Notes: generated by a model from the letters alone, not told the origin. A stretch of DNA of 64,000 nucleotides from Bacteroidota bacterium (GCA_016718875.1 JADKBL010000002.1:186001-250000); one strand, 5' to 3'; numbered from the stretch's first letter, positions 45,527 to 56,500 are shown. Numbers and translations are program-made.

Positions 45527-47769
45527 TTATTCCAGCTTACCGAACATAATACGTTCCTTGCGACTTGGATCGGTATCTCCCTGCGTAACTGTTAACCAGA
45601 TATTTCCATTGTATTCGTAAAAGGAGGGATACTGAAAAGACTTCTCCAGACTCGAAGCGTATTTGCGTTCCCAGTTTATTCCATCCTTGATATTTCTATA
45701 TTAAAAATACTTCGGCCTACTCCATTTACTGTCAGGTGCTTCCTGCCGCGAGATAATAAATTCCGTTAAACTTGTCGAAAGTCGGTTTGGAATTTGTTCC
45801 GTTCGGAACAAAATTACGATGCTCACCTGTTGTCCATACCTTCCCATCCTTGCTAGTGGTGAAGAGATGTAGTTCTTATTGCCATCTTCATCTGTGGATG
45901 ATTTGCCATCCATGAGTCGTCAGGAGACGATTTATTGCAGACTCTGTAAGTTTTAACTGGAACGGCATATTATAATGACCTATCACCTCAAATGTGTCCA
46001 GACTGCTATTTAGTACAGATAACGCATTTTGTCCTCCGGGATAGTTATTCAGGACTGCATAGGTTATTCCATTGAAAATTTTGAAATCGAATGTATAAAG
46101 TCCGTAATCAACTGGTTTACGGGTGAATCCATCAGATAACGCATCTTGGTAGAAAAACTGAGGTTGCATATTATTGACCCCTGAAGCAGTTTTAATTTTT
46201 GCACAATAAATATAATTCATAAAAGACTGACTGTCGAGATCAAAATCTATAAACCAAACCTGAGACTGCCTTTTTCCAGGTTCTTCACTGGCAAAATAAC
46301 ACCGTAATTTTTTTTCTTCCTTCCTGATAATGCGAGGTACAAAACAGGCACCAGTTGGCAAAGTATCGTTACTGTAAATCTGTTCCCCTTTTGCAAAAGG
46401 TATGATCTTCTCAACTGTGAGTGTATTAATATTAACCACAGAAAGTGTCAGATAAATAAACGGCCATTCCGCGTTCTCACTGGGCCTGATATCATTAACC
46501 ATAGATACAATATATGCATGATCACCTTCGATAGCAACACTTGCATCATGTGCACCTTTTACCTGCGGAGAGGTCACTTTGATGAGATCAGCCATAACTT
46601 TATCTGCAGCCTGTTTTGGATTCCATGCTGGCGGAAGTAGTTTCGGACTTTCCAGTTTTCTAATCACCTGCTTCAGAATAACAAAACCGGATACGTTTCT
46701 TCCTGCAATCACATCTTCTTCCACGGAATTTAGCCAACAGGATTTCGCCTTCGCCGTTTCGATCACGATCATAGGTGATCCAGATTATCCCATCTCTATC
46801 CTGCCTACCGTCGGGATAGGAAACCCCGCCAATCACGCCATTTGGATTCGAACTTCCGCCACGTTCATCGAGAAGCAGTCCTTCATTCCATGTTTTTCCA
46901 TCATCAGTTGAAATCCTTGCTGTTAAGTGACTTCGTCCGGAAAATTTGTAATGGTTCACAAGCAACAGATTGCCTGAGGAGAGACGTCGAATAAAAAAAC
47001 GTGAGCCGGGACTTGATATGGAACTGGCTTTTGCTTCACTCCATGTCCGGCCTTTATCTGAGGAGTAGCTTTCCCACAAAAAGCCGCTACTTGTCCGGAT
47101 GAGCATCCACAGGCGGCCATCACGTAATTCAGTAACCATATTTTCAAGTGCCCATTCCGGGGCCTTAACAGCTCCATATAGTTTCCAGTTTTTACCATAA
47201 TTAGTAGATATGGCAACTCCCTGTAATTGCTTATCCCCGTCAAACCATTCATAAACCGATTCTGTCGCATGTGTTACGGGTAAGATCCATTCCCCGGAGG
47301 AAAGTACTGTGGGTTTATTCATCCGAAAAGAATATGGTACTTTGAAGTCAAGGAGAAACTCTTCACCGAACTCAGGGGCTGTTGCATCGGGATTTTTGCA
47401 GATCCGGGCATGGACATCATGCACTGCAGCTTCTTTGTTTCCGCGATTGAAAATATACCATAGGTTTCCTTTTGGATCGATCCAAAGAGTTGGATCGAAG
47501 GCCCGTGCACCGTTTTTCGGCCCTGCAATCTGAATAGGTTTTGAGAAGTTTATTCCATTATCATCGCTGAAAAAGAGAAAAACCCTATTCTCTGACGAAG
47601 GTTCCTTATCACCACCAGAATACCATGATACATACAACCTTCCTTTGGCTGTACGTTCAAGACCAGGAATGCCCTGCCAGCTTTGCTTATTGTTAACATT
47701 TGTAGCATCCTGACCCAATAATATTGTGGATAACCAGATAAAAAATTGTATTGAAATCAGACGTAGCAT
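45527..47769 (-). pseudogene. Sialidase-like (BNR/Asp-box) protein gene with about seven indels
   Basis: The first 340 residues (signal peptide, then an exo-sialidase-like propeller) are intact. Asp-box repeats include FSDDNGINFS, SSDKGRTWSE and STDDGKTWNEG. The frame then changes near 46725, 45926, 45903, 45882, 45748, 45705 and 45687. Joining the pieces gives propeller text through ELHLFTTSKDGKVWTTGEH and RDGINWERKYASSLEK to a stop at 45527, 34 bp before the oxidoreductase start. Six of the indels fall within 240 bp. This is either a decayed gene or a poorly sequenced patch. If active, it would remove terminal sugars from the locus substrate. Confidence 0.78.
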
Positions 47770-47931
47770 ATGATTTGATCTTCCAGGTTTTTTGTTGTAA
47801 AGATTCAGTCCTAATTCTTTACATAAAATAAAGTGAAATTTTCTTTTTTATTCTAAAGGCCCAAATAAGATATTTAAAGAATTGATCAGGTGCCCTCATT
47901 GCAGGATAGAATAACCTGATTAAAATCTGTT

Positions 47932-48900
47932 TTATAAGGGTAATGCATTTTTCTGAATGTACTTATCAAGTTTTGATGGTTCTGGACCAATATAATGGAA
48001 GCATTCGGCCCATTCAAGACCATACTTAGCACCATTTAACCTGTCAGGCTCTAAAACAAACTCCTTAATGTAATTGTAATTGGCAGTCTTATCATCATTA
48101 CCCAGAATAGGCAGCTTTTTCCCTTCTGAAGCCAGCTTTTTCCGAAGCCGTGCACCTGCCTCACCACCAGGACCCTGTGTTTTGCAAACATAGTTGCTTT
48201 CAATCTTGATATCAACGAACCTGCTTATATCAACAACCCTGTTTACTATCTGGGGACCCCTGGCGTGGTAGTACATCTCTGTAACAGTATGTGGTTTAAC
48301 TACTTCCAGCTGTTCCGGATAGTCTGTGCCCATACCTGCCATCCACCTGGCAGCTTCAACTGCCCTTGCTGTTACATAATGATCGGGATTCTCTTCATAT
48401 AATCCCCACGGGTCGTATGAGATCAGCGTATCAACCTGCAGAAGCCTGAAAAGAAATATAAGCCGGCCTTTCATCTCCTGGATATTATACTCATCCATCC
48501 GGTGGTTTGCGTAGTTGAGGTCATAGGTTTTTTTCAGTCCAAGCACTCTGGCGACTTCTGCATTGTCTTTTTCGTTGTTGAGGAATCTTTCACCTGTTGT
48601 GGCACCAGCTCCTGCAGCCTCATCATTTGATGTTCTGATAAGGTATCCGGTATAGCCCTCATGGATGAGTTTCGCCACGGTCCCTGCAGCAAAAATGGGA
48701 ATATCATCGCAATGCGGCTGAATAACTGCAAGAACCTTACCTTTATGAGGCTTATCATCCCTGACTTTTTCTATTACAACATCCTCCTGTGACTGGGAGG
48801 GATGTCCTGCTTTTTGTTCTGTGAAGCCCATTGATGCGTAAGAAGCAGGTATCATGGCTCCCAGAGCGAGGTTATTAGCAATAAAATTTCGCCTTTTCAT
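47932..48900 (-). CDS. PIG-L/LmbE family deacetylase with Tat-like leader
   Basis: 322 residues. The leader MKRRNFIANNLALGAMIPAS has twin arginines. The zinc motif is PHCDD (VIQPHCDDIPIFAAGT), a variant of the usual HPDDE, followed by RTSNDEAAGAG and DPWGLYEENPDHYVTARA, whose His is the third metal ligand candidate. Family members remove N-acetyl groups from GlcNAc-containing molecules. Within this locus it would deacetylate an amino sugar of the imported glycan. It lies 86 bp after the DUF6259 gene and 162 bp before the sialidase-like gene. Confidence 0.86.
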   Translation of the reverse strand: MKRRNFIANNLALGAMIPASYASMGFTEQKAGHPSQSQEDVVIEKVRDDKPHKGKVLAVIQPHCDDIPIFAAGTVAKLIHEGYTGYLIRTSNDEAAGAGATTGERFLNNEKDNAEVARVLGLKKTYDLNYANHRMDEYNIQEMKGRLIFLFRLLQVDTLISYDPWGLYEENPDHYVTARAVEAARWMAGMGTDYPEQLEVVKPHTVTEMYYHARGPQIVNRVVDISRFVDIKIESNYVCKTQGPGGEAGARLRKKLASEGKKLPILGNDDKTANYNYIKEFVLEPDRLNGAKYGLEWAECFHYIGPEPSKLDKYIQKNALPL

Positions 48901-48986
48901 TTGGATTGTTTTTTATTATTAATTCTGTAAGTCTGGTATTATTTCAATTATGCATATTCCCTCGGGTTTAAGTGTATAGTTGACAC

Positions 48987-51206
48987 TTATTTTACCTTCA
49001 GAGTAGTCTGAGATTTTCTTTCTTTCCACATTATCAGTGATATAGACCTTGCCTGAAAGGGCAGGTGATAATCCATAGAGTTGAATTTGAGGTCAAGGTT
49101 GAATGGTTCATCGCTAATACTTGCTATTGCTATTCCCAGGTTATTTTTGTCGGTTTTCCAGGTTCCTGTATAAATCAATGGGTAGTTGCCTTTGAAACTT
49201 GTCACGCTTTCTCCCATTTTACCTGCATATATCGACAGACGTGAAATATCCATTTCCTTTATAGGAATCTCAAAATGCGGTGTTCTCATGAATTTTCCCC
49301 TAAGAAGGTATTGCAGTCCTTTGTTTCTGACAACTGCAAGCTCTGTAAGATATGCAATCTCCTCTTTTCTTTCAGTTGTAAGAAATTCCTGGTAGTTCGA
49401 AATTGCTGGCTGTAGTCCCCATACAAATGACCTCGCCTGTTCCATCATAAATTGTTTGCTGAATGCTCTGTCAAGCATTTTAAGAGGCTCTTTAGGAGCA
49501 TATTGCTTGGGCCAGAGCTCATCATAAGGGGGAACCAGAAGAGAAGAATAATTGCCATAGGTTACTGAATACTGATGGTATACTGCCTGGAAGAATGGAA
49601 TTGTCTCCCATGCACCCGGACCGGCATAACGCTCCTTACTGACAGCCAGTGTGAGGAATAGATCGAGATATGGAAGCCAAACCTCACCGGCTCCTTCACC
49701 GGCGAGTACAAGGCTTTCCTTGTCATTTACCTTTGATCTGATCAGGCTTGTCATTTTACTGAAATTCTGAATATGGTAATTGCCTCCTCCAACAGGATGG
49801 CCGTGGCTTTTATCGAAACACATGGTATTAAGGCATGCCATGTCCATGTATACACCATTGGCACCGTAGGTATTTACAGCACTGTCACAGAGTGTTGAAT
49901 ATTTGTCTTTCCAGAATTGTGTACCCATACACATGTAGGCAGTGGGTTTGCCTGAGAAGATATTGAATACGTGAGAGAGGATATTACCCTTTAAATCTTT
50001 TGCAGCGAATCTTTCTGCTCCTTCATTCTTCCAGCTTTCAGTTGTTGTTCCCCACAAAGCCTGGTTCATGTATACAATGGCATTAATTCCCTTTTCATTG
50101 GCTGCTGACATAGCTGAAATAAATGAATTCTTTCCCTCCCTTGGGGGAATGTACTCCGGAAAACCATCATCATAAGAGCATCCGTGCCACCAATGCCAGA
50201 AGACACTTACAGGAAGATTAATCCTTTTCTGAAGATCTGATGCAGGGACAAGAACATTTGGCGATTTACCCCTGTTCCATACCCACAAAGCTGTTTTTTC
50301 AAGCCATTCCGGTGTTTTACCAGTTGTGAAACGGCTCTCTCTTGACCATTTCTGTATTGAACCCCATTCGCGGTAGATTTCAGCAGCTGTTATCCAGTCG
50401 CCTTTGAATGAGCCTATTATAGAAGAATATGAAGGTTCATATTTATCTGAACCGGGTTCTATTGCAGGGAAACTGTTCAGTTGATAAATCAGGCTACCTG
50501 TAGAGTCAAGTGTAAAAGCGAGGTTTTTCCTGAATGCCAGTGTATCATTGCAGGAAGCATAGAAGCCCCTTTTCCCGGTGGTATACAGTGCGGCACACTG
50601 CATAGATAGCGGACCCGGATAACTCCATTCGTACTTCCTGACAGCGCTCTTCATGGATGCAAGATGCTCTCTCGGACCCTTAATGAGCTGTCCCATCCAT
50701 TCGGGAACTGCTAGGTATTCATCTCCTTCAGTTCTGGCAATCTTAATTCTTGGGAATGCTACTTTATTAACCTGTATACCTGCAGTTCCATCAAGTGAAA
50801 TTCGCAAGGAAGTCATAGGTCTGGTTTTTTCAAGCAATATAATAGCTGAGACAGCAAAATTCGCCGGAACTATTTCCTTAAATCTGTCCCATTCAAGGAT
50901 GAGAGTTGTATCATTTGGTTTCCAGTGCCTGAATCGTGAAGCGTCAAAAATATCGATGGTATTTAATCTGCCGGAATCGGCAATTTCAATCTCCCATGGT
51001 GAGAAGGATGGGAGAGTCTCCTCCAAAAAAGCAATTGAGTCTGCTAAATCGATGAAAGAAAGGAGGGCTCCAGTTTTAATATCAAAACTAATTTCTGTAT
51101 GGTTTGTGTTAGCAGTGATCGATCTGCTTGAATTGCAATTATTTACAAGTAATAGTGATATTAAGGCAAAAGGAAGGAATATTAATGTTAACCTGTTATT
51201 TTTCAT
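48987..51206 (-). CDS. DUF6259 glycoside-hydrolase-like lipoprotein
   Basis: 739 residues with a lipobox (LLLVNNCNSS, Cys near residue 24). The N-terminal 280 residues are beta-rich and the centre is a TIM-barrel-like region: VSVFWHWWHGCSYDDGFPEY, NAIVYMNQALWG, TYGANGVYMDMACLN with a candidate catalytic Asp, and LVLAGEGAGEVW with a candidate Glu. This layout fits DUF6259, a clan related to alpha-galactosidase-type hydrolases. As a surface or periplasmic lipoprotein directly after SusD it is the best candidate for the backbone- or side-chain-cleaving enzyme of the locus. Linkage specificity cannot be read. Confidence 0.78.
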   Translation of the reverse strand: MKNNRLTLIFLPFALISLLLVNNCNSSRSITANTNHTEISFDIKTGALLSFIDLADSIAFLEETLPSFSPWEIEIADSGRLNTIDIFDASRFRHWKPNDTTLILEWDRFKEIVPANFAVSAIILLEKTRPMTSLRISLDGTAGIQVNKVAFPRIKIARTEGDEYLAVPEWMGQLIKGPREHLASMKSAVRKYEWSYPGPLSMQCAALYTTGKRGFYASCNDTLAFRKNLAFTLDSTGSLIYQLNSFPAIEPGSDKYEPSYSSIIGSFKGDWITAAEIYREWGSIQKWSRESRFTTGKTPEWLEKTALWVWNRGKSPNVLVPASDLQKRINLPVSVFWHWWHGCSYDDGFPEYIPPREGKNSFISAMSAANEKGINAIVYMNQALWGTTTESWKNEGAERFAAKDLKGNILSHVFNIFSGKPTAYMCMGTQFWKDKYSTLCDSAVNTYGANGVYMDMACLNTMCFDKSHGHPVGGGNYHIQNFSKMTSLIRSKVNDKESLVLAGEGAGEVWLPYLDLFLTLAVSKERYAGPGAWETIPFFQAVYHQYSVTYGNYSSLLVPPYDELWPKQYAPKEPLKMLDRAFSKQFMMEQARSFVWGLQPAISNYQEFLTTERKEEIAYLTELAVVRNKGLQYLLRGKFMRTPHFEIPIKEMDISRLSIYAGKMGESVTSFKGNYPLIYTGTWKTDKNNLGIAIASISDEPFNLDLKFNSMDYHLPFQARSISLIMWKERKSQTTLKVK

Positions 51207-51251
51207 CCTCTGGTTAATGGTTTTAACAGAGATGAAGATAGTAATAAAATA

Positions 51252-51282
51252 GCAAAAGGAGATTATGTAAATCTCCTTTTGC
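51252..51282 (-). terminator. Hairpin between susD and the DUF6259 gene
   Basis: A 13-bp perfect stem (GCAAAAGGAGATT with its complement) around a 5-base loop lies in the gap between the SusD stop and the DUF6259 start. Only a weak T-rich stretch (TATTTTATT) follows on the minus strand. It could be an attenuator or an mRNA-stability stem that makes susCD transcripts more abundant than the downstream genes. Confidence 0.6.
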
Positions 51283-51344
51283 CTGTTTGCGTATTTATCA
51301 GAGCAACCTTTTGACTAATGATGTTTCTGATAAAAAGAGTAAAA

Positions 51345-52952
51345 CTAATTTGTGTTGCTCTGACCTGTGCCGGTACCTACATCCCACCACATTCTGCCCT
51401 GAAGAAGATCTACTGTTTCTTCAGAATATTTTTGCCTTGCGATTGCTTCGTAATAATTGTCCGGATTCACATTTCGTTCTGCTATTGGAAGTGAGAATCT
51501 TCTCCACATTTTTCCTGCAGTAACATTACCCGGATACGAAACTTTAATTCCCGAAGTATTAGTCCAGTTGGCATAATTAAACACCGGATATTTGGTGCGC
51601 CTCCAGTTTGACCATATCTCGTATTCATCACCAAGCATTGATACCCATTTCTGAGTTGATATCTGTTCAAGCTGCTGGTCAAATGTGCCTGCAGTCAGAT
51701 AAGGATTAAGTGCAAGGTAGGCATCAACTGCTGCTGTTGCAATTGTTCCTGAATGTGGAGCAACTGTTGGCCACAGCGACCAGCGGGCCATTGCAGAGCG
51801 GACAGCATTATTATATGCTGCTTCTGCCGTAGTTCCAACACTCCAGCCCCTGAGTGCTGCTTCAGCAAGTAGCAGATAGGCTTCTGCCGGTTGCATTGTT
51901 ACAATTGGAGACCCTCTGTCGATATAAAGAAGTGAAGGCTCTGAGTAAGTGTCAAAATCGCCAGGCTTTGTATTTATGCTCCCGCTTACCATCCCTTTCT
52001 GCGATGCAGTTGTATTATTAGCTGTATATGCAGAGCCGGAAGGTACCCAGACTACAGAAAGTACAGGTAATCGTGGATCCTGAGTATTCTTCATATAGTC
52101 AATAAATGTTGCGGACCATTTGCCGCCTTCAACGTTGTCACCACCCGGACTTGCATAATCACCTGCTATCATTGAATTGACACGTGGATTCATCTGGCCG
52201 GTAATGTTTGCATATTTAATGTAAGCAATATCTGAGATGTCAGTCATGACGCCTCCTGCAGCTGCTTTTTCAACCCATGTTTTTGCTAATGCCGGTTCAA
52301 CATCCGACATTCTCATTCCAAGCCTCATCATAAGCGTATACCCGAATTTCTTCCACTTCGCAACACTCCCTTTAAAATAAGGATCAGCATTTCCGAATAT
52401 GTTTGGCTGGCTTTCTGTCATTGATACAAGTGCAGCATCCAGTTCTGAAAGCATTGCCAGATAAATACTTTTCTGAGTATCATATTTTGGTTTAAGTACT
52501 GTATTACCCTGCATTGCTTCAAGATAGGGAAGATCTCCCATCTGGTCAGTAACCCTGTGAAAAGCAAGTATCCGTAGTATTTCACAGGCAGCTCTTTTGT
52601 TTACATTCTCTGTGCCGGGTATCTGCGATTTCAACTGCATAAGGCGGTTCATCTGGTTATTAAAGATGTCAAATGTACCGGCTGTGCCGTTGAAGTTATA
52701 GAATTTATCACCTACTGCCGGGACTTCCTTATAAGTTGAAAAGTACTGAAGACCCTGGCTTAGAGCTGCGTAGCTAAGTGGCGGATAACTTTCCAGAACA
52801 GCAGCAGTGAATGAATATTCAGGAATAACATACTCTATCTGATTTGGATTTTTATTCAGATCGGTTAGTTCCTCCTTGTTGCAGGAGGGTAATATTGAAA
52901 CAATTATAATTGTTCCAATTGTACATATAGTTTTAAAGAATAACTTTTTCAT
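51345..52952 (-). CDS. SusD/RagB family nutrient-binding outer-membrane lipoprotein
   Basis: 535 residues. The lipobox IVSILPSCNKEELTDLNKNP places the lipidated Cys near residue 24. TPR-like helices and SusD-like_2 features follow (AACEILRILAFHRVTDQMGD, LLLAEAALRGWSVG, and a C-terminal RRFSLPIAERNVNPDNYYEA). SusD forms the lid of the TonB-dependent SusC channel and captures glycans on the cell surface. It lies 18 bp after susC. The binding residues are not identifiable, so no substrate is inferred from it. Confidence 0.95.
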   Translation of the reverse strand: MKKLFFKTICTIGTIIIVSILPSCNKEELTDLNKNPNQIEYVIPEYSFTAAVLESYPPLSYAALSQGLQYFSTYKEVPAVGDKFYNFNGTAGTFDIFNNQMNRLMQLKSQIPGTENVNKRAACEILRILAFHRVTDQMGDLPYLEAMQGNTVLKPKYDTQKSIYLAMLSELDAALVSMTESQPNIFGNADPYFKGSVAKWKKFGYTLMMRLGMRMSDVEPALAKTWVEKAAAGGVMTDISDIAYIKYANITGQMNPRVNSMIAGDYASPGGDNVEGGKWSATFIDYMKNTQDPRLPVLSVVWVPSGSAYTANNTTASQKGMVSGSINTKPGDFDTYSEPSLLYIDRGSPIVTMQPAEAYLLLAEAALRGWSVGTTAEAAYNNAVRSAMARWSLWPTVAPHSGTIATAAVDAYLALNPYLTAGTFDQQLEQISTQKWVSMLGDEYEIWSNWRRTKYPVFNYANWTNTSGIKVSYPGNVTAGKMWRRFSLPIAERNVNPDNYYEAIARQKYSEETVDLLQGRMWWDVGTGTGQSNTN

Positions 52953-52970
52953 TCTCTTGGATTTATAAAA

Positions 52971-55900
52971 TTAGAATCTTATATTCAGGTTAAAACCGAT
53001 ATTTCTTGTCACCGGCATCGCTACTCCCTGGCTACCCTGGGCATTACCAACAGTCTGCTGTATTTCAGGATCTATACCAGCTTCCTTTATTTTTTTATCC
53101 TGATAGAGTGTAATGAGGTTCAAACCAGTGATGGCAATTGAGGCACCCTGTACTTTAATAACCTGAAGAAGAGTCGGAGGAAGCTCATATTTGAGAACCA
53201 TCCTGCGGAGCTTTATGAAGTCTGTTTTATAAACGAACTGACCCGGATATGCACTTCCAAAGTTGTTGTAATAGGTATCAAGGTTTACTACTTCCCATAA
53301 TTTAGTAAAGGGAGCTCCTGTCTGATCAACACCAGTTACAGTAAGTCCACCTTCCCTGCCGGGAAGAGTAGGAGGAGTAAGTCCGAACCTGGTTGCATAC
53401 TGGATAAGGTTACTATATCCTACAGCTCCGAATTTGGAATCTATATCCACAGTAAGAGTTATTCTTTTGTATCTGAAGTTGTTGCCTAAGCCCATAAGAA
53501 ATGGCGGGTTACCTACACCCAGATCCTGAAGAACCCTGTCCTCATATCCGGTAGCCTTGTTATATACCAGAGTACCGTTATCATCTCTTCTCATAACATA
53601 AGCTCTGACAGTAGAATAGGGTAGTCCAACTGCATTAATGATCGTAGGTCCACCAATTGCACTTCCTAATGTAAGTACATCTATACCTTCAGCAAGTTCA
53701 ACGATTTTACTCTTATTATATCCAAAGTTAAAAGCTACATCCCAGCTGAAATCCTTTTGAGCAACCGGGGTTCCGGTAAGACTGATTTCCCAACCTTTAT
53801 TGGTTATCAAACCAAGGTTTCTGGGGCCGGCGGAATATCCTGTTGCCTGTGAAATTGGAGGATAAAGGATATCATCTTCAGTTTTCTTGGAGTAATAGTT
53901 TACATCAACTCCGATCTTATTGTCAAACATCTGAACCTGAAAACCTCCTTCTGTAGTTGTTGCTGTGATAGGCCTGATATTCGGATTGAGAAGTGAATTA
54001 GGATTACTAAGAGTAGGAAGTCCATAAGCATTAACAGTACTAATAGTATAAGTCTGATTGATACTTCCAGCACTTACTGTAGCACTACCAACCTGTGCCC
54101 AGGATGCACGTACTTTAGCAAAATTGAAGATATCCGGTAGTTTAACAATTTCTGAAACAATAAGGCTTCCTCCGACTGAAGGATAAAAGATAGCATTATA
54201 ACCAGGGTTAAGTACTGAGAACCAGTCCTGTCTTCCGGTTATTGTAAGATATGCAATGCTCTTCCAGTCAAGGTTAGCTTCGCCGAATACAGAGTTTGTT
54301 CCTGTGGAGATCTGAGCTGAATTTACGAGATCCCTGTTCTTAAGGTTTGTAAGACTGTAAAAGTCAGGAATAACCCATTCAGTTCCGTTGGCAGTATTGC
54401 TTCTTCCCATGTCTCTTTCCCTGTTTGCTCCGACCATCAGATTTAATCCAATAGCGTCTGAGAAGAATTTATCTCTGTAGTTGGCAATTACCTGGAAGTT
54501 TGTTTTATCTGTCTGTTCCTGTGAAGAGTTGTAATAACCGAGAGGTGTGAAAGCATTTGTTTTGGGAACATAGTTGAAGTCTCTGTAGGTCATCATATCT
54601 GTAGCAGCAGTACCTTTTATAAAGAGAGAAGGTAAGAGATTCATCTGAACGCTTGCCCTGCCAATAAACCTTTGTCTGTGATCTTCGTTGCGAAGCTGAT
54701 ACGATGCATAATACGGGTTTACAGCGGCAGGTACCGGGTTCCACTCCAGTTCTCTTCCTGTCGATTCTTTGATCCCTTTTAAAGCCGGATTTGTTCCAGC
54801 CATGTTTCGAACATCAACAGTATTTGCAGCAAGATATATAGGCCATGCAGCATTCAGCTCTGCATATCCCACATTGGGTCTGTTAACACCATCAACAATA
54901 TTATACTGAGCGCTGGATTCTACTACTATAAAATCATTTTTCCCCATTACGCCTCTGGCATTCATGTTTACTGTTTTCCTGTTATATGTGGAATTAGGCT
55001 GCTGTTCCTTTGCCCTTGTATCGCTGAGAGATAATCTCATTTGCATGTTTTGGTTCCCGGCATTTAAAGCAACTGTATTAGACATGTTTACAGCAGTCTG
55101 GTAGAAGTTTTTGATGTTCTGTTTAACTTTAACTGCAGAGTAAGGACGCTCAACTCCATCAAACTGAAGCACCATTGCTCCATCAATAGGAGCACCGTAT
55201 GATAGTCTTCCTGAACTCAATGCAGCAGCAGCTGAACCAGGTTTGACACCATCATTGCCCTGTCCGTACTGATACTGATAATTAGGATATACAGAAGGAG
55301 TCCCGAAGTTGATATCTGATGTTAACTCAACGCCGACACCCTGTTGTATTGTACCTTTTTTTGTTGTAATAAGAATTACACCGTTGGCAGCCTGGCTTCC
55401 ATATAATGCAGCAGCTGCACCACCCTTCAGAACGGAGATAGAAGCTATATCATCGGGGTTCATGCTTGAAATACCATCACCGCGGTCAACGTTAAGTGCA
55501 GTTGAACTTGTTACAGGTCCTTTATTTGAGTTATTGATCGGCATACCGTCGACAATATAAAGGGGCTGCTGGTTTCCGTTGAGAGATGTATTACCTCTGA
55601 CGATAACACGACTCGAAGCACCTGCTCCAGAGTTTACCTGTGTAGCGTCAACACCTGCAATCTTTCCACTGAGAGAAGTTGCTATATTGTTCATACGGGC
55701 TTCAGTAAATGCTGCTCCGCGAACTTCCTGAACAGCATAGGCAAGAGCTTTCTTTTCTTTCTTAATACCAAATGCAGTTACAACAACTTCATCAATTTGA
55801 AGCATGCTTTCCGCCATTGTAATATTTATAACTGACTGAGTACCAGCAAGTATTTCCTGAGGTGCATAGCCTATAAATGAAAACTGCAGGGTAGCCTGAC

Positions 55901-56441
55901 TGTTGGGGACTTCAATTAAATAAGCACCATCAATACCAGTATTTACTCCGATTGTTGTACCTTTTACAGTCACGTTAACTCCCGGCAATGCTTCGCCGGT
56001 TGTACTGGTAACTTTTCCGGTGATCCTGATAGCCTGCTGCGTTGAAGTTTCAGAAAGGTATTCAGGAGCAAGGATAATCTTGCGGTCTACAATAGTATAC
56101 TTGACATTTGTGCCTGTAAAGAGGTCATCCAGGATTTCATTAATCAGCTCGTCATTTGCATTTACATTGACCTTACGCTCTGTGTCAAGAAGCTTTTCAT
56201 TGTATAGGAAGAAAAACTCACTTTCCGTCTCAATTTTGTCAAGTACTGTTACAAGCTCAGTATTTGAAAAATTTAAGGAAAGCCTTGTCTTCTGCGCGTA
56301 GATATCAGAGGCAGTTGCTTGCAGTATTCCTGCGATCAGGAGAACAAAAGCTATACGCATGATTAACAGGGTTTTTTTAAGGGAATGATAAAACAATTCC
56401 CTTACAGATTTGTTTTTTTTCATAGATTTGTAAGTTTTCAA
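52971..56441 (-). CDS. SusC/RagA TonB-linked outer-membrane transporter with STN domain
   Basis: 1156 residues. After a signal region ending near IYAQ, a secretin/TonB N-terminal (STN) domain (SLNFSNTELVTVLDKIETES) marks a transducer that signals to an anti-sigma factor. A carboxypeptidase-D-like repeat (ITGKVTSTTGEALPGVNVTV), TonB box region and plug (VDGMPINNSNKG, ISVLKGGAAAALYGSQAANG) and a 22-strand barrel ending in Phe (NIGFNLNIRF) follow. The STN domain agrees with the FecR and ECF sigma genes directly upstream. It imports oligosaccharides or glycopeptides. Confidence 0.97.
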   Translation of the reverse strand: MKTYKSMKKNKSVRELFYHSLKKTLLIMRIAFVLLIAGILQATASDIYAQKTRLSLNFSNTELVTVLDKIETESEFFFLYNEKLLDTERKVNVNANDELINEILDDLFTGTNVKYTIVDRKIILAPEYLSETSTQQAIRITGKVTSTTGEALPGVNVTVKGTTIGVNTGIDGAYLIEVPNSQATLQFSFIGYAPQEILAGTQSVINITMAESMLQIDEVVVTAFGIKKEKKALAYAVQEVRGAAFTEARMNNIATSLSGKIAGVDATQVNSGAGASSRVIVRGNTSLNGNQQPLYIVDGMPINNSNKGPVTSSTALNVDRGDGISSMNPDDIASISVLKGGAAAALYGSQAANGVILITTKKGTIQQGVGVELTSDINFGTPSVYPNYQYQYGQGNDGVKPGSAAAALSSGRLSYGAPIDGAMVLQFDGVERPYSAVKVKQNIKNFYQTAVNMSNTVALNAGNQNMQMRLSLSDTRAKEQQPNSTYNRKTVNMNARGVMGKNDFIVVESSAQYNIVDGVNRPNVGYAELNAAWPIYLAANTVDVRNMAGTNPALKGIKESTGRELEWNPVPAAVNPYYASYQLRNEDHRQRFIGRASVQMNLLPSLFIKGTAATDMMTYRDFNYVPKTNAFTPLGYYNSSQEQTDKTNFQVIANYRDKFFSDAIGLNLMVGANRERDMGRSNTANGTEWVIPDFYSLTNLKNRDLVNSAQISTGTNSVFGEANLDWKSIAYLTITGRQDWFSVLNPGYNAIFYPSVGGSLIVSEIVKLPDIFNFAKVRASWAQVGSATVSAGSINQTYTISTVNAYGLPTLSNPNSLLNPNIRPITATTTEGGFQVQMFDNKIGVDVNYYSKKTEDDILYPPISQATGYSAGPRNLGLITNKGWEISLTGTPVAQKDFSWDVAFNFGYNKSKIVELAEGIDVLTLGSAIGGPTIINAVGLPYSTVRAYVMRRDDNGTLVYNKATGYEDRVLQDLGVGNPPFLMGLGNNFRYKRITLTVDIDSKFGAVGYSNLIQYATRFGLTPPTLPGREGGLTVTGVDQTGAPFTKLWEVVNLDTYYNNFGSAYPGQFVYKTDFIKLRRMVLKYELPPTLLQVIKVQGASIAITGLNLITLYQDKKIKEAGIDPEIQQTVGNAQGSQGVAMPVTRNIGFNLNIRF

Positions 56442-56470
56442 GTTAAAAAAATTCCGAAAGGATGCTTTTT

Positions 56471-56500
56471 AAGGAAATCGTTGCCGCGATTTCCTTTTTT
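56471..56500 (+). terminator. Hairpin with T-run between fecR and susC
   Basis: A 10-bp stem (AAGGAAATCG with its complement, loop TTGCCG) followed by T6 on the plus strand. In the direction of the genes (minus) the stem is preceded by A residues rather than followed by T, so it is more likely a leader structure or processing stem ahead of susC than a terminator for fecR. Confidence 0.45.
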
